From positions 372,001 to 436,000 of the forward strand of contig NZ_CAMPOV010000003.1 in the NCBI RefSeq assembly GCF_946892675.1: a DNA stretch of 64,000 bases. The letters are read 5' to 3'. The notes beneath the pieces are model-generated. The model ran no database searches and had not been told where the DNA came from. It worked only from the letters and a program-made list of their open reading frames with translations. The stretch is from Arthrobacter sp. Marseille-P9274 (GTDB lineage: Bacteria; Actinomycetota; Actinomycetes; Actinomycetales; Micrococcaceae). This document shows, one piece after another, positions 44,439-55,400 of this stretch (positions are counted from its first letter, which is position 1; each line of letters begins with the position of its first letter). The position numbers and the translations under genes were made by a program.

Positions 44439-45238
44439 TCGCTAAGGTACGGCTCCAAGTACCAGTCCACGGCTGTGCCGGCGGCAGCGTCATGCGCTTT
44501 TCGGATTGCCGCCAAATCCCGCGAGATAGCGGGATCGTCATTACCTGAGGACAACCCGCCAATATCCTTCAGGTACCTCTCGCGGATCCGCCACCTGTGA
44601 TTCCGACTCGTGATCGGCTCGAAGTAGGACGGCCACGCCAGATATTCGACTGAGTACTTGATCCCTTTGGGCTCGTGATCAACACCCTCCGTCAATTGCG
44701 CGAAGAGCTCCGGTTCCTGAATGGCTCTGCCTCGAACCTCCACGGACTGGCTACAGGCATGCTGCACGAACTTGGCCAGCCAGACAAAATGCTGCCACTG
44801 CCTGACATTGAATCCAGTACCGCCGTTGAAGGCACCTCGTGAATCGAATGCCCCCTCCATCTCGCGCGGTATGGTCGTGGGCGCATCCGTCCAGGACAGA
44901 ACCTGCTCGACACGATGTCGTTTGGTGCCGCCTCGAACGTTCGACAATGACAGCAGGTGGAGTGCCATGAACTCGGCCGCCAGCACGACTACTCCAGGTT
45001 CTGCTCCCCCGAGCTGTTTCTCGAGCTTCTCGACAAAGGACCCTGGGCCCTCGTCGTAGTTCTCGAAAATCCGCCGGATCATTTCGTCCGCATTTTCCTG
45101 GGTCCACGCGACGCCGTCCCAGAATGGTGATCGAGCGCCGCGCAGACCTGCTTCTATGATCAGGCGGCCAGCAGCTTCAACTTCGGGCGCCGGACCTGCA
45201 AGTAGCTGCACCAACCCAGATGCGGGTATTTTAGTCAT
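44360..45238 (-). pseudogene. mcrB N-terminal domain fragment
   Basis: This 292-codon frame begins at ATG 45238, with AAGGAGG eleven bases upstream, and encodes the N-terminal helical domain found on some actinobacterial McrB proteins. It reaches GGQKAWLVRQNQSG, where the next domain should begin, and then stops (TPI). The continuation (LGVVVDEAEYAEDPTSRLRW) is in another frame and appears to lack an intervening segment. Together with the AAA+ part it is a broken mcrB. Such domains normally recognise modified cytosine DNA. Confidence 0.75.
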
Positions 45239-45863
45239 CGCGAACTAGACCTCCTTGTGGAAAAGACGCAACTGATGGACGGCGTCATTTTCGACGATCA
45301 CGTTTTCGTTGTCGCGCTGCAATAGAAAATGTATCTCCCACTGTATTCCAGCATCTAGGCAATGAATCGGTTGATGCAAAAGTGGGCATGATGTCCCGCA
45401 TTCCCCCAAACTGCTACTCCCGATGCTGTCGAATCGCGCTCCCGCCGCCCCTGGAGCCGTTGTCCTCCCCCTTGTGTTGCGTCTAGGACAATTAATGCGT
45501 CGCGGTCAGCACCGGATAAATGCACTAAGTTCACTCGGGTCATGTTCATTCCATAGTTCTCCACGACTTCCGACCTGTCCCGAATGCGGCCCTAACCTCG
45601 CCTTGTCGTGTACTACAACTTGAACTTGAACAATCGCTGGCCAAGGCAACCCTTTATGACGAAGACCGCCCGCCTGTCGGGGTTCGGCGGTCCAGGGGCC
45701 GCCTTCATTGCACCTCATTGATCAAGCGCTCAGCCTCCGCGAGGTCTTATCAAATCGGGACAACGCTTGATAGGGCGACTTCCAGTACCATAATTAGAAC
45801 TGAAAGGTTTCGTCAGAGCCTGCTGAGGATAACGGCAAAGCAAGTGCATCAATAGGGGGAAGA
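45239..45863. other. Intergenic, lower-GC stretch
   Basis: 625 bp between the mcrB remnant and the next gene. Base composition is visibly more AT-rich than in the flanks. No open frame with family features, repeat or RNA could be supported. Confidence 0.4.
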
Positions 45864-46451
45864 ATGAGAGCGGTCACAGACGTCGGAACTACTGTGGTAC
45901 TCCATGACGATGGCACGTGGGCCCCAATGGCCCAATCTGCAGCCACGGAAGGCTTCCGTAAGTCGCCCTGGGGTTCTTCGATGAGCCAAGTCAGGGCTAT
46001 AGAAGGAAACGACCCTGTCAAGGAAACAGACGATGTACTTGCTTTCGCTGTCAAGCTTGGACGGTTCGATTGTGCCGCGATATATATCTTCGTTAGTGGA
46101 CAGTTGGCCCGCGGAAAATACCGACTTGTCGAGGAGTACCAGAACCAGAACAAGTATCTTTCTGCGTTTGACGAGCTGAAGGATTCCGTGACCAAGAAGT
46201 ACGGCGCTCCTAACGAAGATCGAACCTACTGGTTGAATGACTTGTATAGAGATGACTTCTCTGAATGGGGAATGGCGGTTAGTTGCGGCCATCTCAGTAA
46301 GTTTGCTAGCTGGGATACCGAGGAGTCATTCATAACGGTAGGAATTCTCGGCGAAAATTTTGACGTGACTGTCGGGGTCGAATATTCTGGTAAAGCCTTT
46401 GCCGCTCTTGAAGATAAGCTCAAGGAGGATGCTCTCTTGGAGGACCTCTGA
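45864..46451 (+). CDS. Hypothetical protein, 195 aa, low-GC
   Basis: The function is unknown. It starts at ATG 45864 with AGGGGGAAGA upstream. The FRKSPWGSSMSQVRAIEG segment (residues about 32-49) matches the W-G-x-S-x-x-x-V motif that begins many small bacterial proteins of unknown role, often secreted or lipoprotein, but no signal peptide is seen here. Strands and helices alternate (DCAAIYIFVSGQLARGKY, FDELKDSVTKKYGAP). Codons are AT-richer than in neighbouring genes, which suggests separate acquisition within the defence island. Confidence 0.65.
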   Translation: MRAVTDVGTTVVLHDDGTWAPMAQSAATEGFRKSPWGSSMSQVRAIEGNDPVKETDDVLAFAVKLGRFDCAAIYIFVSGQLARGKYRLVEEYQNQNKYLSAFDELKDSVTKKYGAPNEDRTYWLNDLYRDDFSEWGMAVSCGHLSKFASWDTEESFITVGILGENFDVTVGVEYSGKAFAALEDKLKEDALLEDL

Positions 46452-46962
46452 TTCGGTTATCCGGCTTGCTAAGACTCGCGCATGGAGAGTCGCAGGGTGC
46501 ATCTGAATTGACGCCCGCCGGACTAACTGACGGTCCACCTACAATCGGTTCAGTCTCGTTCTCGCCTCGGCCTAGAAAACAAATTGAGTTACATTGCAAG
46601 GTTGCATCTAGGGCTCCGGCGTGCCCCAGTACAAATATATGGGTTTGACCGACCAACGCTCGTTGGGTTTGCATCGGCTGAAAGTAGCGCCTACTTATTC
46701 TCATTCCTGGCTGCAGTGTGGGCGTTTCGAGGCCCGGAGCAGGGCACTCGCTCAACTCTGCGTTAGCACGAACTCAGACCCGAGGAACGAACGCAGCGCA
46801 CCCTAAACTGGCTGCCCCTCACGAGCAGAGTAGACAGATTCATAGTGCTGGCTCGGCTAATAAGACCATTACAGGCAAGAAATTTAATTGGACGGCCGAC
46901 GATTAGAATTAGAGGCGGCTTGCCTATCTGCGCCGCGGGCCGGGTTCATGAAGGGGGACGAC
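46452..46962. other. Intergenic, lower-GC stretch
   Basis: 511 bp with no supported gene. It contains the promoter region of the large helicase gene. Composition remains AT-rich up to about 46900. Confidence 0.4.
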
Positions 46963-49900
46963 ATGTCAGTGGACGCTGAAATCAGCCAGCAAGGCGATCT
47001 CGCCCAAGTACTGCGGCTGATTGATTTCCTCGCCGACTATGACGCGCAGCGCAACCAGCCGGTGCGCAGCATCAGCGATTATGGGATGTTCAGGCTCACC
47101 CAAAAGACACTTCCGGTCCACGAAGCCGTACAGCTTGAACCGTCAGAGGCCGAGTGGCTCGCCATCGACTTCATCGACCTGCCTCTACCTCCACGAGTGC
47201 CCGACGAATTCAAAGCCTACGTCGACAGCGGCAAAGCCATCTCTCCGCTCCGCCGGCCAGTGACAACCGTTCCCCTCCCGAAGGGACGGATCGACGATGA
47301 ACTGCCGCTGACGGAAGAGGAAGAAGCGGAACGTCTGCGATCAGAGGCAGAATACTCGTCCCTTGTAGAGTCCGTTGAAACTTGGATCCGGGACGAGTGG
47401 GAATCCTGGTCGCAGACTCATACTCTCGCATCGCGAGTGAAGAGCCTCCATCGTGAGCTCTTCGAGCAGCGGGAACAGCTAATGCTGGAGCGGGAATCTG
47501 TCGAACTCGTCTGGGGGTTCGGCCGGGCCCGCTGGATCAAGGACTCGTACACCATTGACCACCCGCTGGTCACGGTACCGGCAGAAGTCACACTGGACCA
47601 GCAGACCCAGCGGGTTACCGTCGTCGCCGCGGGGCAGCCGGAAGTGGAGACGCGTTTCCTTGCCAGCCTTGACCTGCATGACCGGCAGTCCCTAAACAGT
47701 CAGCGGCAAACCGCCACAGAGTTGGAAATCGACCCGTGGAATGCCGAAGAGATGCCTGCTCTGCTCCGAAGGCTCGCACGCTCCATCGATGACAATGGCA
47801 TCGTCGTTGCCGAGGCGGGCAGTCCCGGCCCTTCGCTCGTCGTCGACGAAAGCTGGACTCTATACATGCGTCGACGAGTGCCGGATTCACAGGGTTTTCT
47901 GGAACAAATGCGCTCCATCTACCTCGCGGGAGGCACGGTTCCCGCTCCGCTCCAGGACATCGTTGCACAGCCTGCGGAGACAAATGTCGCAGGGCATGCT
48001 CATTCAGCTTCGACCGGACAGAAGCCTGAGGCGCTGCTCCTGCCCCTCCCCACCAATGAAGAGCAGAAGCGCATCCTGGAACTGGCCCAGACCCACCCCG
48101 GGGTGACGGTCCAGGGACCTCCCGGAACTGGCAAATCTCACACCATCGCCAACCTCATCAGCCACTATGTGGCCAACGGGCAGCGCGTCCTGGTGGTCTC
48201 GGAGAAGGAACAGGCGCTGAAGGTCCTGGCCGACAAGGTGCCGGCAGGGATCCGGGACCTGACTGTCTCGGTCCTCGGAGCGGACCAAGACAGTCGCAAG
48301 TCACTGGAAAAGTCCGTCACGACGATTCAGTCGCGGGTAGGCACGCTGGACAGGTCAGCTGCAGACGAAACCATCAAGCGTCTTCAGTCCGATTTGGCAG
48401 CGGCTAACCGTGGAATTGCCGAAACCACGGGTGACATGCTCCGGGCGCGGCAGTCGGAAGTCGAAGAGGCTTCGGGCAGCTGGCTGGCGGGTGTAAGTCC
48501 GACGCCGCAGACGGCTGCCGCGTGGGTACGGGAGAATGCCGAACGCCTCGGTTACATCCCCGATGCACTCGACCTCACCATCAAGGTACCTCTATCAGCT
48601 GCCGAATTCGCCGAGTACGTGAGCCTGCTGAAGACGGTACGCTCCGATGACGCAGTCCTCGCACTGCATTCGCTGCCGCCCGTCTCGGACCTGCCTTCGG
48701 TCGCGGAACTGGGTGAGCTCTTTGACTCAGCCACCCAAGGAGATGCCACCGCGGGCAGCGTCCGTCACGCCTTTGCCGATTGGGCAACTTTTGCCCGCTC
48801 GGACCAACTGCGCATCCGTGACGTCCGCTCCCTGCTGGTGGACTACGCAACCAAGCTGGAAGCCATCGAGTCGTCGCCGTATTCCGGTTTGATTCGTCGT
48901 TTCGAGGATAGACTCCTCGCCCAAGAGCTCTTCGACTACTTCACCGCTCTAGCCCAGTTGCGCGAGCAGGCAATCGGACACCGGCGCGCGCTGATGTCCT
49001 CCAGCGTCGAAATTGCCGAACCCGTTTCTCCCGAGTTCCTCACCCAAGTAACCGAGGCACAACAGAAATGGCAATCCGCAGGAAAGCTCGGCATCTTCGA
49101 CCGCCAGCACAAAAAGACGATGGCTGCCTTCACCGTGGGGGGCAGACCGCCGCAGAGCGCCGATGAAGCCGCGCTGTGTATCACCGCGACCGCTTTGGAG
49201 CTAGTCAGGAGTCAGATCACCCGACTCTTCGACAATCAGTCTCCTCTGGCCGGCGGCATCCAGTTTTCGTCCCGCCCTGAGGACGACGCTGCCGAAGAGG
49301 TTCGGCAACTCGAAGAACTGATGAACCTGCCGCAGCTGGGCAACAACCTCTCAGAGCAGCTCAGCAGCATCGGCCTACGGCCCCACAACCTGACCACCTC
49401 GACCGGTGCCCGTCCACTGGTCGAAGCTATCGACGCCGCCACTCATCATTTCCGGGCAGAGGAAGCGCGCGCCTCCCTTACAGCCTTGGAGACAATACTC
49501 AAGAGTGGCGCTGCGCGTCCGGATGCTTCCCCGCTCTGGCTCCGGCTGCGAGACGCAATCTCCGCTCAGGACCGCGAGCGCTGGACCGCACTGCGCGACG
49601 ACGTCATCCGCCTTACCGCGCTGCTGGAACCGGCCCGGCGGCTGAAGGCACTCCGTGACGCGTTGCAGGCGGCAGCTCCCAAGTGGGCAGACCAGATCGA
49701 TCAAGATCTGGAGTCGGCTCCGGACCCGGACTCAATCACAGCTGCTTGGGAATGGCGGCAACTGGACTGCTGGGTCACCGGCAAGACTGCCCTCGCTTCC
49801 CCCGCCGAGCTTCAGTCGAGGGTAGACGAACTGGGCCGACAGCGCCGGCGAATTGTCGCTGAGCTTGTCGAGGTGCTGGCCTGGCGCCGACTGGCGGACA

Positions 49901-52125
49901 ACCTCGGGCCTCGTCAACACCAGGCCTTGCAGGGCTACCTCAAGGCAGTGAACCGCTACGGCAAGACCGGCGGCAAGTACGCTCAGCGATGGATCCGCGA
50001 AATGCGGGAAGCGCTGGACGACTCCAAGGACGCAGTCCCTGTCTGGATCATGACGACCTCGCGCGCACTCACCAGCTTCCGGCCCGCCGCCGTGCCGCCT
50101 TTTGACGTCCTCATCATCGACGAAGCCTCGCAGATCGGGTTCGACGCCCTGCCGCTGCTTTCGCTGGCCAAGAAAGCCATTGTTGTCGGCGACGACAAGC
50201 AGACCAGCCCCGAGAACGTCGGGCTGGACCGGCAAAAGGTCTTCGACATCATGGACAACCACCTCATGGGCGTCCATAAGTACCGCACCCTATTCGATCC
50301 GGATAACAGCCTCTATGACCTGGCTACGCAGAAGTTTGCGACTCCCGTCATGTTGACCGAGCACTTCCGCTGCCTGCCGGAAATCATCGCTTTCTCCAAC
50401 GCACAGGCCTACAACGGCAACATCATTCCGCTGCGCGACCAGGCACCGCGGCCCGGCTGGGTGCCTCTCGGGGTCCTGCGGGTCAAGGACGGCTATCGCG
50501 AGGGCGACATCAACGAACCCGAAGCCATGCAGGTCGTCAATCTCATTGCCGAGATGTGCCAGAACGAGCAGTACGACGGCATGACCTTCGGCGTCCTCAC
50601 CCTGCTGGGAAGCAGCCAGGCCAAGCTGATCTGGGACCTGCTTTATGACAGTCTTGGGCCGGAGGTAGTCGAGGAGCGCAAGATCCGCTGCGGTGAGGCC
50701 GCCAACTTCCAGGGCGACGAGCGGGACGTCATCATCGTCTCCACCGTGGTCGCCGTGGACCGGAACCACAACACCCGCTTTGCAGCCATGACCAGCGGCA
50801 AGGATCTGCGCAAAATCAACGTCGCCGCCTCCCGCGCCCGCAACCAAATGTGGGTTGTGACCTCGGTTGACCCGGACATGCTTCCAAGCGGCGACTATCG
50901 AGCAGCCCTCATCCGCCACTGCGCGGGTTTCCAAGCAGAAGCGCCAAGTCAGGAGCGTCTGCTCGCAGCCTGTGAATCCGAGTTCGAGCGTCGTGTGGTC
51001 AATGATCTGCTCAACCGCGGCTACCGATCTATTGAGGCCCAGAAGGTTGTCGGGCGGTACCGTTTGGACCTTGTGGTCTCCGGGCCAGAACGGCGCCTTG
51101 CCATCGAGTGCGACGGCGATCGCTGGCATGGTCCGGACGTGTGGCATCAGGATCGCGCGCGGCAGGAGGTTCTGGAGCGGGCAGGGTGGACGTTTGAACG
51201 GATCCGCGGCTCGGCGTACTTCCGCGACCCGCAGTCCGCCATGCTCCCGCTGTGGGAGCACCTTGAGAAGCTCGGCATCGAGCCCGGCGATGCGTGGGCC
51301 GAAGGCGTCAGCCGGTCGTTGGTCCGTGAAGTCACGGTAACCGACCTCCCGGGGCACGAGGCACCACAAGTCAATAACACGGCGGAAGAAACCGTCCCTG
51401 CCCCAGGCCCGGTTGCGGATTCTACAGAGGAAGAGCTGGCAGCGGTCTGGCCAGCAGACACCGTTGCCCCGATAATCGCCGCACCCACGCCGCCTGTATG
51501 GCTGGGAAACTCCAACGATCACCAGGTTGAAGAGACTGAAGAAGACGTCGAGGATGAGCGTGACATCGAGCTTGAGGATGCTGCTCCCTTCGGGCGGGAC
51601 ACCGTACCGTCCACACAGCACCTGACGCTGGCTCCATACCGGCAGTGGCCGTTCTCTCCCAAGCCACCGGTCACTGATGGCAATATCCGCTACGTTCAGC
51701 AGGGGCTGGCGGAGATCCTAGACCACGAGGGTCCGATGATCGCCCGCCAGGCGTATCTGCGCTACCAGAAAGCGGCGGGTGGCTCCAAAGTCGGCAAGGC
51801 TCTGCAGAGGATCTTCAACCGCGCCGCCAACCGGGCCATCAATGCCGGGCAGATCGCTCGGATTGACGACGGCGTGCCCGGCCTGGTCGGAGCAACGTTG
51901 TACATTCCAGGCCGCAACCAGGTCGAGCTAAGGCAACTGGGGCCACGGTCCATTTTTGACGTTCCTCCATCTGAAATCGTGTCCATGTTCGAGAAACTGG
52001 AGGCCGCCGGCGTAGCGGAGGACGACCTCAACCGGGAGCTGCTGAACGCAGTCGGCCTCAAGCGCCTAACTAAGGTGACCGAGCACCATTTGGATAACTG
52101 CCGTGACTACACCTGGCGAAGCTAA
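46963..52125 (+). CDS. Giant SF1 helicase with Vsr/DUF559-like nuclease domain
   Basis: This is a 1720-residue cytoplasmic protein, probably a stand-alone defence factor. ATG 46963 has AAGGGGG five bases upstream; a TTG at 46888 is less likely. Order: an N-terminal region of unknown fold; superfamily 1 helicase motif I QGPPGTGKSHTIANL (about 380); a long helical insertion; motif II LIIDEASQ with GDDKQTSP (about 1050-1080); motif VI region AASRARNQMWVV (about 1290); a PD-(D/E)xK Vsr/DUF559 nuclease (RLDLVV, LAIECDGDRWHG, RARQEVLERAGW, about 1335-1430); an acidic linker; and a DUF3320-like C-terminal domain. Such helicase-Vsr fusions sit in many defence islands. Confidence 0.85.
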   Translation: MSVDAEISQQGDLAQVLRLIDFLADYDAQRNQPVRSISDYGMFRLTQKTLPVHEAVQLEPSEAEWLAIDFIDLPLPPRVPDEFKAYVDSGKAISPLRRPVTTVPLPKGRIDDELPLTEEEEAERLRSEAEYSSLVESVETWIRDEWESWSQTHTLASRVKSLHRELFEQREQLMLERESVELVWGFGRARWIKDSYTIDHPLVTVPAEVTLDQQTQRVTVVAAGQPEVETRFLASLDLHDRQSLNSQRQTATELEIDPWNAEEMPALLRRLARSIDDNGIVVAEAGSPGPSLVVDESWTLYMRRRVPDSQGFLEQMRSIYLAGGTVPAPLQDIVAQPAETNVAGHAHSASTGQKPEALLLPLPTNEEQKRILELAQTHPGVTVQGPPGTGKSHTIANLISHYVANGQRVLVVSEKEQALKVLADKVPAGIRDLTVSVLGADQDSRKSLEKSVTTIQSRVGTLDRSAADETIKRLQSDLAAANRGIAETTGDMLRARQSEVEEASGSWLAGVSPTPQTAAAWVRENAERLGYIPDALDLTIKVPLSAAEFAEYVSLLKTVRSDDAVLALHSLPPVSDLPSVAELGELFDSATQGDATAGSVRHAFADWATFARSDQLRIRDVRSLLVDYATKLEAIESSPYSGLIRRFEDRLLAQELFDYFTALAQLREQAIGHRRALMSSSVEIAEPVSPEFLTQVTEAQQKWQSAGKLGIFDRQHKKTMAAFTVGGRPPQSADEAALCITATALELVRSQITRLFDNQSPLAGGIQFSSRPEDDAAEEVRQLEELMNLPQLGNNLSEQLSSIGLRPHNLTTSTGARPLVEAIDAATHHFRAEEARASLTALETILKSGAARPDASPLWLRLRDAISAQDRERWTALRDDVIRLTALLEPARRLKALRDALQAAAPKWADQIDQDLESAPDPDSITAAWEWRQLDCWVTGKTALASPAELQSRVDELGRQRRRIVAELVEVLAWRRLADNLGPRQHQALQGYLKAVNRYGKTGGKYAQRWIREMREALDDSKDAVPVWIMTTSRALTSFRPAAVPPFDVLIIDEASQIGFDALPLLSLAKKAIVVGDDKQTSPENVGLDRQKVFDIMDNHLMGVHKYRTLFDPDNSLYDLATQKFATPVMLTEHFRCLPEIIAFSNAQAYNGNIIPLRDQAPRPGWVPLGVLRVKDGYREGDINEPEAMQVVNLIAEMCQNEQYDGMTFGVLTLLGSSQAKLIWDLLYDSLGPEVVEERKIRCGEAANFQGDERDVIIVSTVVAVDRNHNTRFAAMTSGKDLRKINVAASRARNQMWVVTSVDPDMLPSGDYRAALIRHCAGFQAEAPSQERLLAACESEFERRVVNDLLNRGYRSIEAQKVVGRYRLDLVVSGPERRLAIECDGDRWHGPDVWHQDRARQEVLERAGWTFERIRGSAYFRDPQSAMLPLWEHLEKLGIEPGDAWAEGVSRSLVREVTVTDLPGHEAPQVNNTAEETVPAPGPVADSTEEELAAVWPADTVAPIIAAPTPPVWLGNSNDHQVEETEEDVEDERDIELEDAAPFGRDTVPSTQHLTLAPYRQWPFSPKPPVTDGNIRYVQQGLAEILDHEGPMIARQAYLRYQKAAGGSKVGKALQRIFNRAANRAINAGQIARIDDGVPGLVGATLYIPGRNQVELRQLGPRSIFDVPPSEIVSMFEKLEAAGVAEDDLNRELLNAVGLKRLTKVTEHHLDNCRDYTWRS

Positions 52126-52432
52126 GTTGAGCAGAAGCGGGCTGGCCCTGAGCGGAGGGTTTGCTCGATTCTGGTACTTCAACAGCTAGAATCGTTTCAT
52201 TTGCAGTGCTAAGTTCTCTTGGATCGGGGGTTCCAGAATGAGTTGTCTCTGGCAAGCTGCTGGCGTCAGCCAAAATCGGACGGCACGAAACAGAGTTTCT
52301 CAGCGCCGATATCTATCGAAACGCCCCGGCCCGTATATGCTGCGATCGAGCGCGTTATTACCAGACCGACTGTCTGCAGCGCCATTCCCAACCCTGCCGC
52401 CGCATAAGCTCCTCTGGACGATCTGAAATTAA
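52126..52432. other. Intergenic before the five-gene defence operon
   Basis: 307 bp that presumably hold the promoter of the downstream operon. No gene is seen. A GCCGATATC string at 52304-52312 resembles half of the dispersed motif but lacks its right part. Confidence 0.4.
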
Positions 52433-55400
52433 ATGCGCATCATCAACAACGTCACCGACCTGCTCGGCGACGACTTGAGGGCCGAGATCGTGTCCGGTTC
52501 CAAGGTGCGCATCGCCGCATCGACCTTCTCGATTTTCGCGTTCGAGGCCCTGCGTAAAGAGCTGGAGCAAGTCTCCGAGTTGGAGTTCATCTTCACTTCG
52601 CCCTCGTTCGTGACCGAGAAGGTGACGGACAAGCTGCGCAAAGAGCGGCGCGAGTTCTTCATCCCGGCCGGGCACGCCGAGTCGAGCCTGTACGGTTCTG
52701 GGTTCGAGATTAGGCTGCGCAACAGGCTCACCCAGAGGGCCATCGCGAAAGAGTGCGCCGACTGGGTGCGCCGCAAAGTCATGTTCCGCTCGAACGCAAC
52801 CGGCAATCCGATGCAGCCGCTCGCGGCTGTCGATGACGGCGCGGCCTACTTCCCGATCCAGGGCTTCACGACCTCCGATCTGGGATACGAGCCCGGGCCT
52901 GCGGTCTCGAACGTCGTCACCAAGTTCGAAGGCGTCCCCGAGACGCGGCAGTTGCTCGACCTGTTCGACCAAATCTGGAACAACCCCGACCAGCTCCACG
53001 ATGTCACCCAGGCGGTCCATGATCACATCGCCAGCGTCTACGCAGAGAACTCCCCTGCGCGCATCTACTTCCTGATCCTGTACAACCTGTTCGCCGAGTT
53101 CCTCGAGGACATCAACGAGGACGTGCTCCCGAACGACCGCACCGGCTACCAGGACACGAAGGTCTGGCAGAGTCTGTACAACTTCCAGCGCGACGCCGCG
53201 ACCGGGATCATCAACAAGCTGGAAACCTACAACGGCTGCATCCTCGCCGACAGCGTCGGCCTGGGCAAGACGTTCACCGCGCTGGCGGTGATCAAGTACT
53301 ACGAGCTGCGCAATAAGTCGGTGCTGGTGCTGTGCCCGAAGAAGCTCGCTGAGAACTGGACAAACTACAACGCCAACCTCACGACGAACATCTTCGCATC
53401 CGACCGGTTCAACTACGACGTGCTCGCCCACACCGACCTCTCCCGCACCAAGGGCGAGTCCATGGGCCTGCGGCTCGACCGGATCAACTGGGGCAACTAC
53501 GACCTCGTCGTGATCGACGAGTCGCACAACTTCCGCAACGCCGACTATGCCGAGGAGAAGGAGTCCCGCTACCAACGGCTCATGCGGCAGGTCATCCGTG
53601 AGGGCGTGAAGACCAAGGTACTGATGCTCTCGGCAACCCCGGTGAACAACCGGTTCAACGACCTGAAGAACCAGCTCCAGCTCGCCTACGAGGGAGAGTC
53701 GCAGAACCTCGCCCAGCATCTGAACCTGTCCACCACGGTCGAAAAGGTCTTCAGCGACGCCCAGCGGGTCTTCAACGAGTGGTCCAAGCTCGACCCGGAA
53801 AACCGCACCACCGACCGCATCCTCCAGATGCTCGACTTCGACTTCTTCGAGCTGCTCGACGCGGTCACGATCGCCCGCTCACGCAAGCACATCCAGGCGT
53901 TCTACGACACCACCGAGATCGGCGCCTTCCCCGAACGCCTGGCGCCGAGGTCGATCCGCGAACCGCTCACCGACCTTGCGGACGTGCCGGGCTTCAACGA
54001 CATCTTCGAACAGCTCCAGTTGCTCACCCTGGCGGTGTATACGCCGCTGGCGTACGTGTTCCCGAGCAGGCTGTCCAAATACGAGGACCTTTACAACGTC
54101 ACCGCAGGCAACGCCCGCTCCAACATCGGACAGCAGGGCCGTGAACAGGGCCTGAAGAAGCTCATGACCGTGAATCTCCTCAAGCGGCTGGAAAGCTCGG
54201 TCGAGGCATTCCGCCTGACACTGGCCAAGATTCAGGACGCGGTCGATGCGAAGCTCCGCCGTCTCGACGCCCATCAGGGCTCGACGACGGGTACGGTCGA
54301 CCTCGAGAACTTCGATTTCGACGTAGACGACGAGGACGATGCGAACATCGAGGCGCTCTCCTTCGGGGAAAAGATCAAAATCGACCTGGACGACCTTGAC
54401 GTCGAGTCCTGGCGGCGCGACCTGCGAAACGACCGCGCGACGCTGCATGAGCTGCTCGACGAAATGCACAAGGTCACTCCGGACCATGACCTCAAGCTCC
54501 AGAGGCTCAAACAGCTCATCACCGACAAGGCCACACACCCGATGAACCGGGGCAATCGCAAGGTGCTGGTGTTCTCGGCCTTCGCGGACACCGCCGGCTA
54601 CCTCTACCGCGAACTCGCACCCGCTTTGGCGGATGCCGGACTGGAAACAGCCGTCATCACGGGCGGCAGCCACGGCGCGAAGACGACGCTTGGCACCGGG
54701 TTCGACTTCCAGCAGGTCATGTCGATGTTCTCGCCTCGATCAAAGCAGCGCCACCTCACTATGCCGAAGGAGACCCGCGAGCTCGACGTCCTCATCGGCA
54801 CCGACGTGATCAGCGAGGGCCAGAACCTCCAGGATTGCGATTATTTGGTCAACTTCGACATTCACTGGAACCCGGTCCGGATCATCCAGCGCTTCGGCCG
54901 CATCGACCGCATCGGCTCCATCAACCAGGTGATCCAGCTGGTCAACTTCTGGCCTGACATCTCCCTCGATGAGTACATCAACCTCAAGGAGCGCGTCGAG
55001 AACCGGATGGTCATTGCCGACCTTGCCGGCACCGCCGACGACAACGTCCTTACCCTCGAAGACTCCGACGCCGCGTTCCGCAAGGAACAGCTCCGCAAGC
55101 TCCAGGACGAGGTCATCGAACTCGAAGACGTCCGCACCGGCGTCTCAATCACGGACCTGGGCCTGAACGACTTCCGGATGGACCTACTCGGCTACATCAA
55201 GGAGTACGGCGACCTCGCCGGTACCCCCAAGGGCCTGCATGCCGTCATCCCCGCGGATCCCGACAAGGGACTCAAGCCTGGAGTGATTTTCGCGCTGCAG
55301 AACGTCAACGCAGACGAAAACATCAACCGCGGCAACCGACTCCACCCGCACTACCTCATCTACCTCGGCGACGACGGCAACGTCATCGCCGACCACACCG

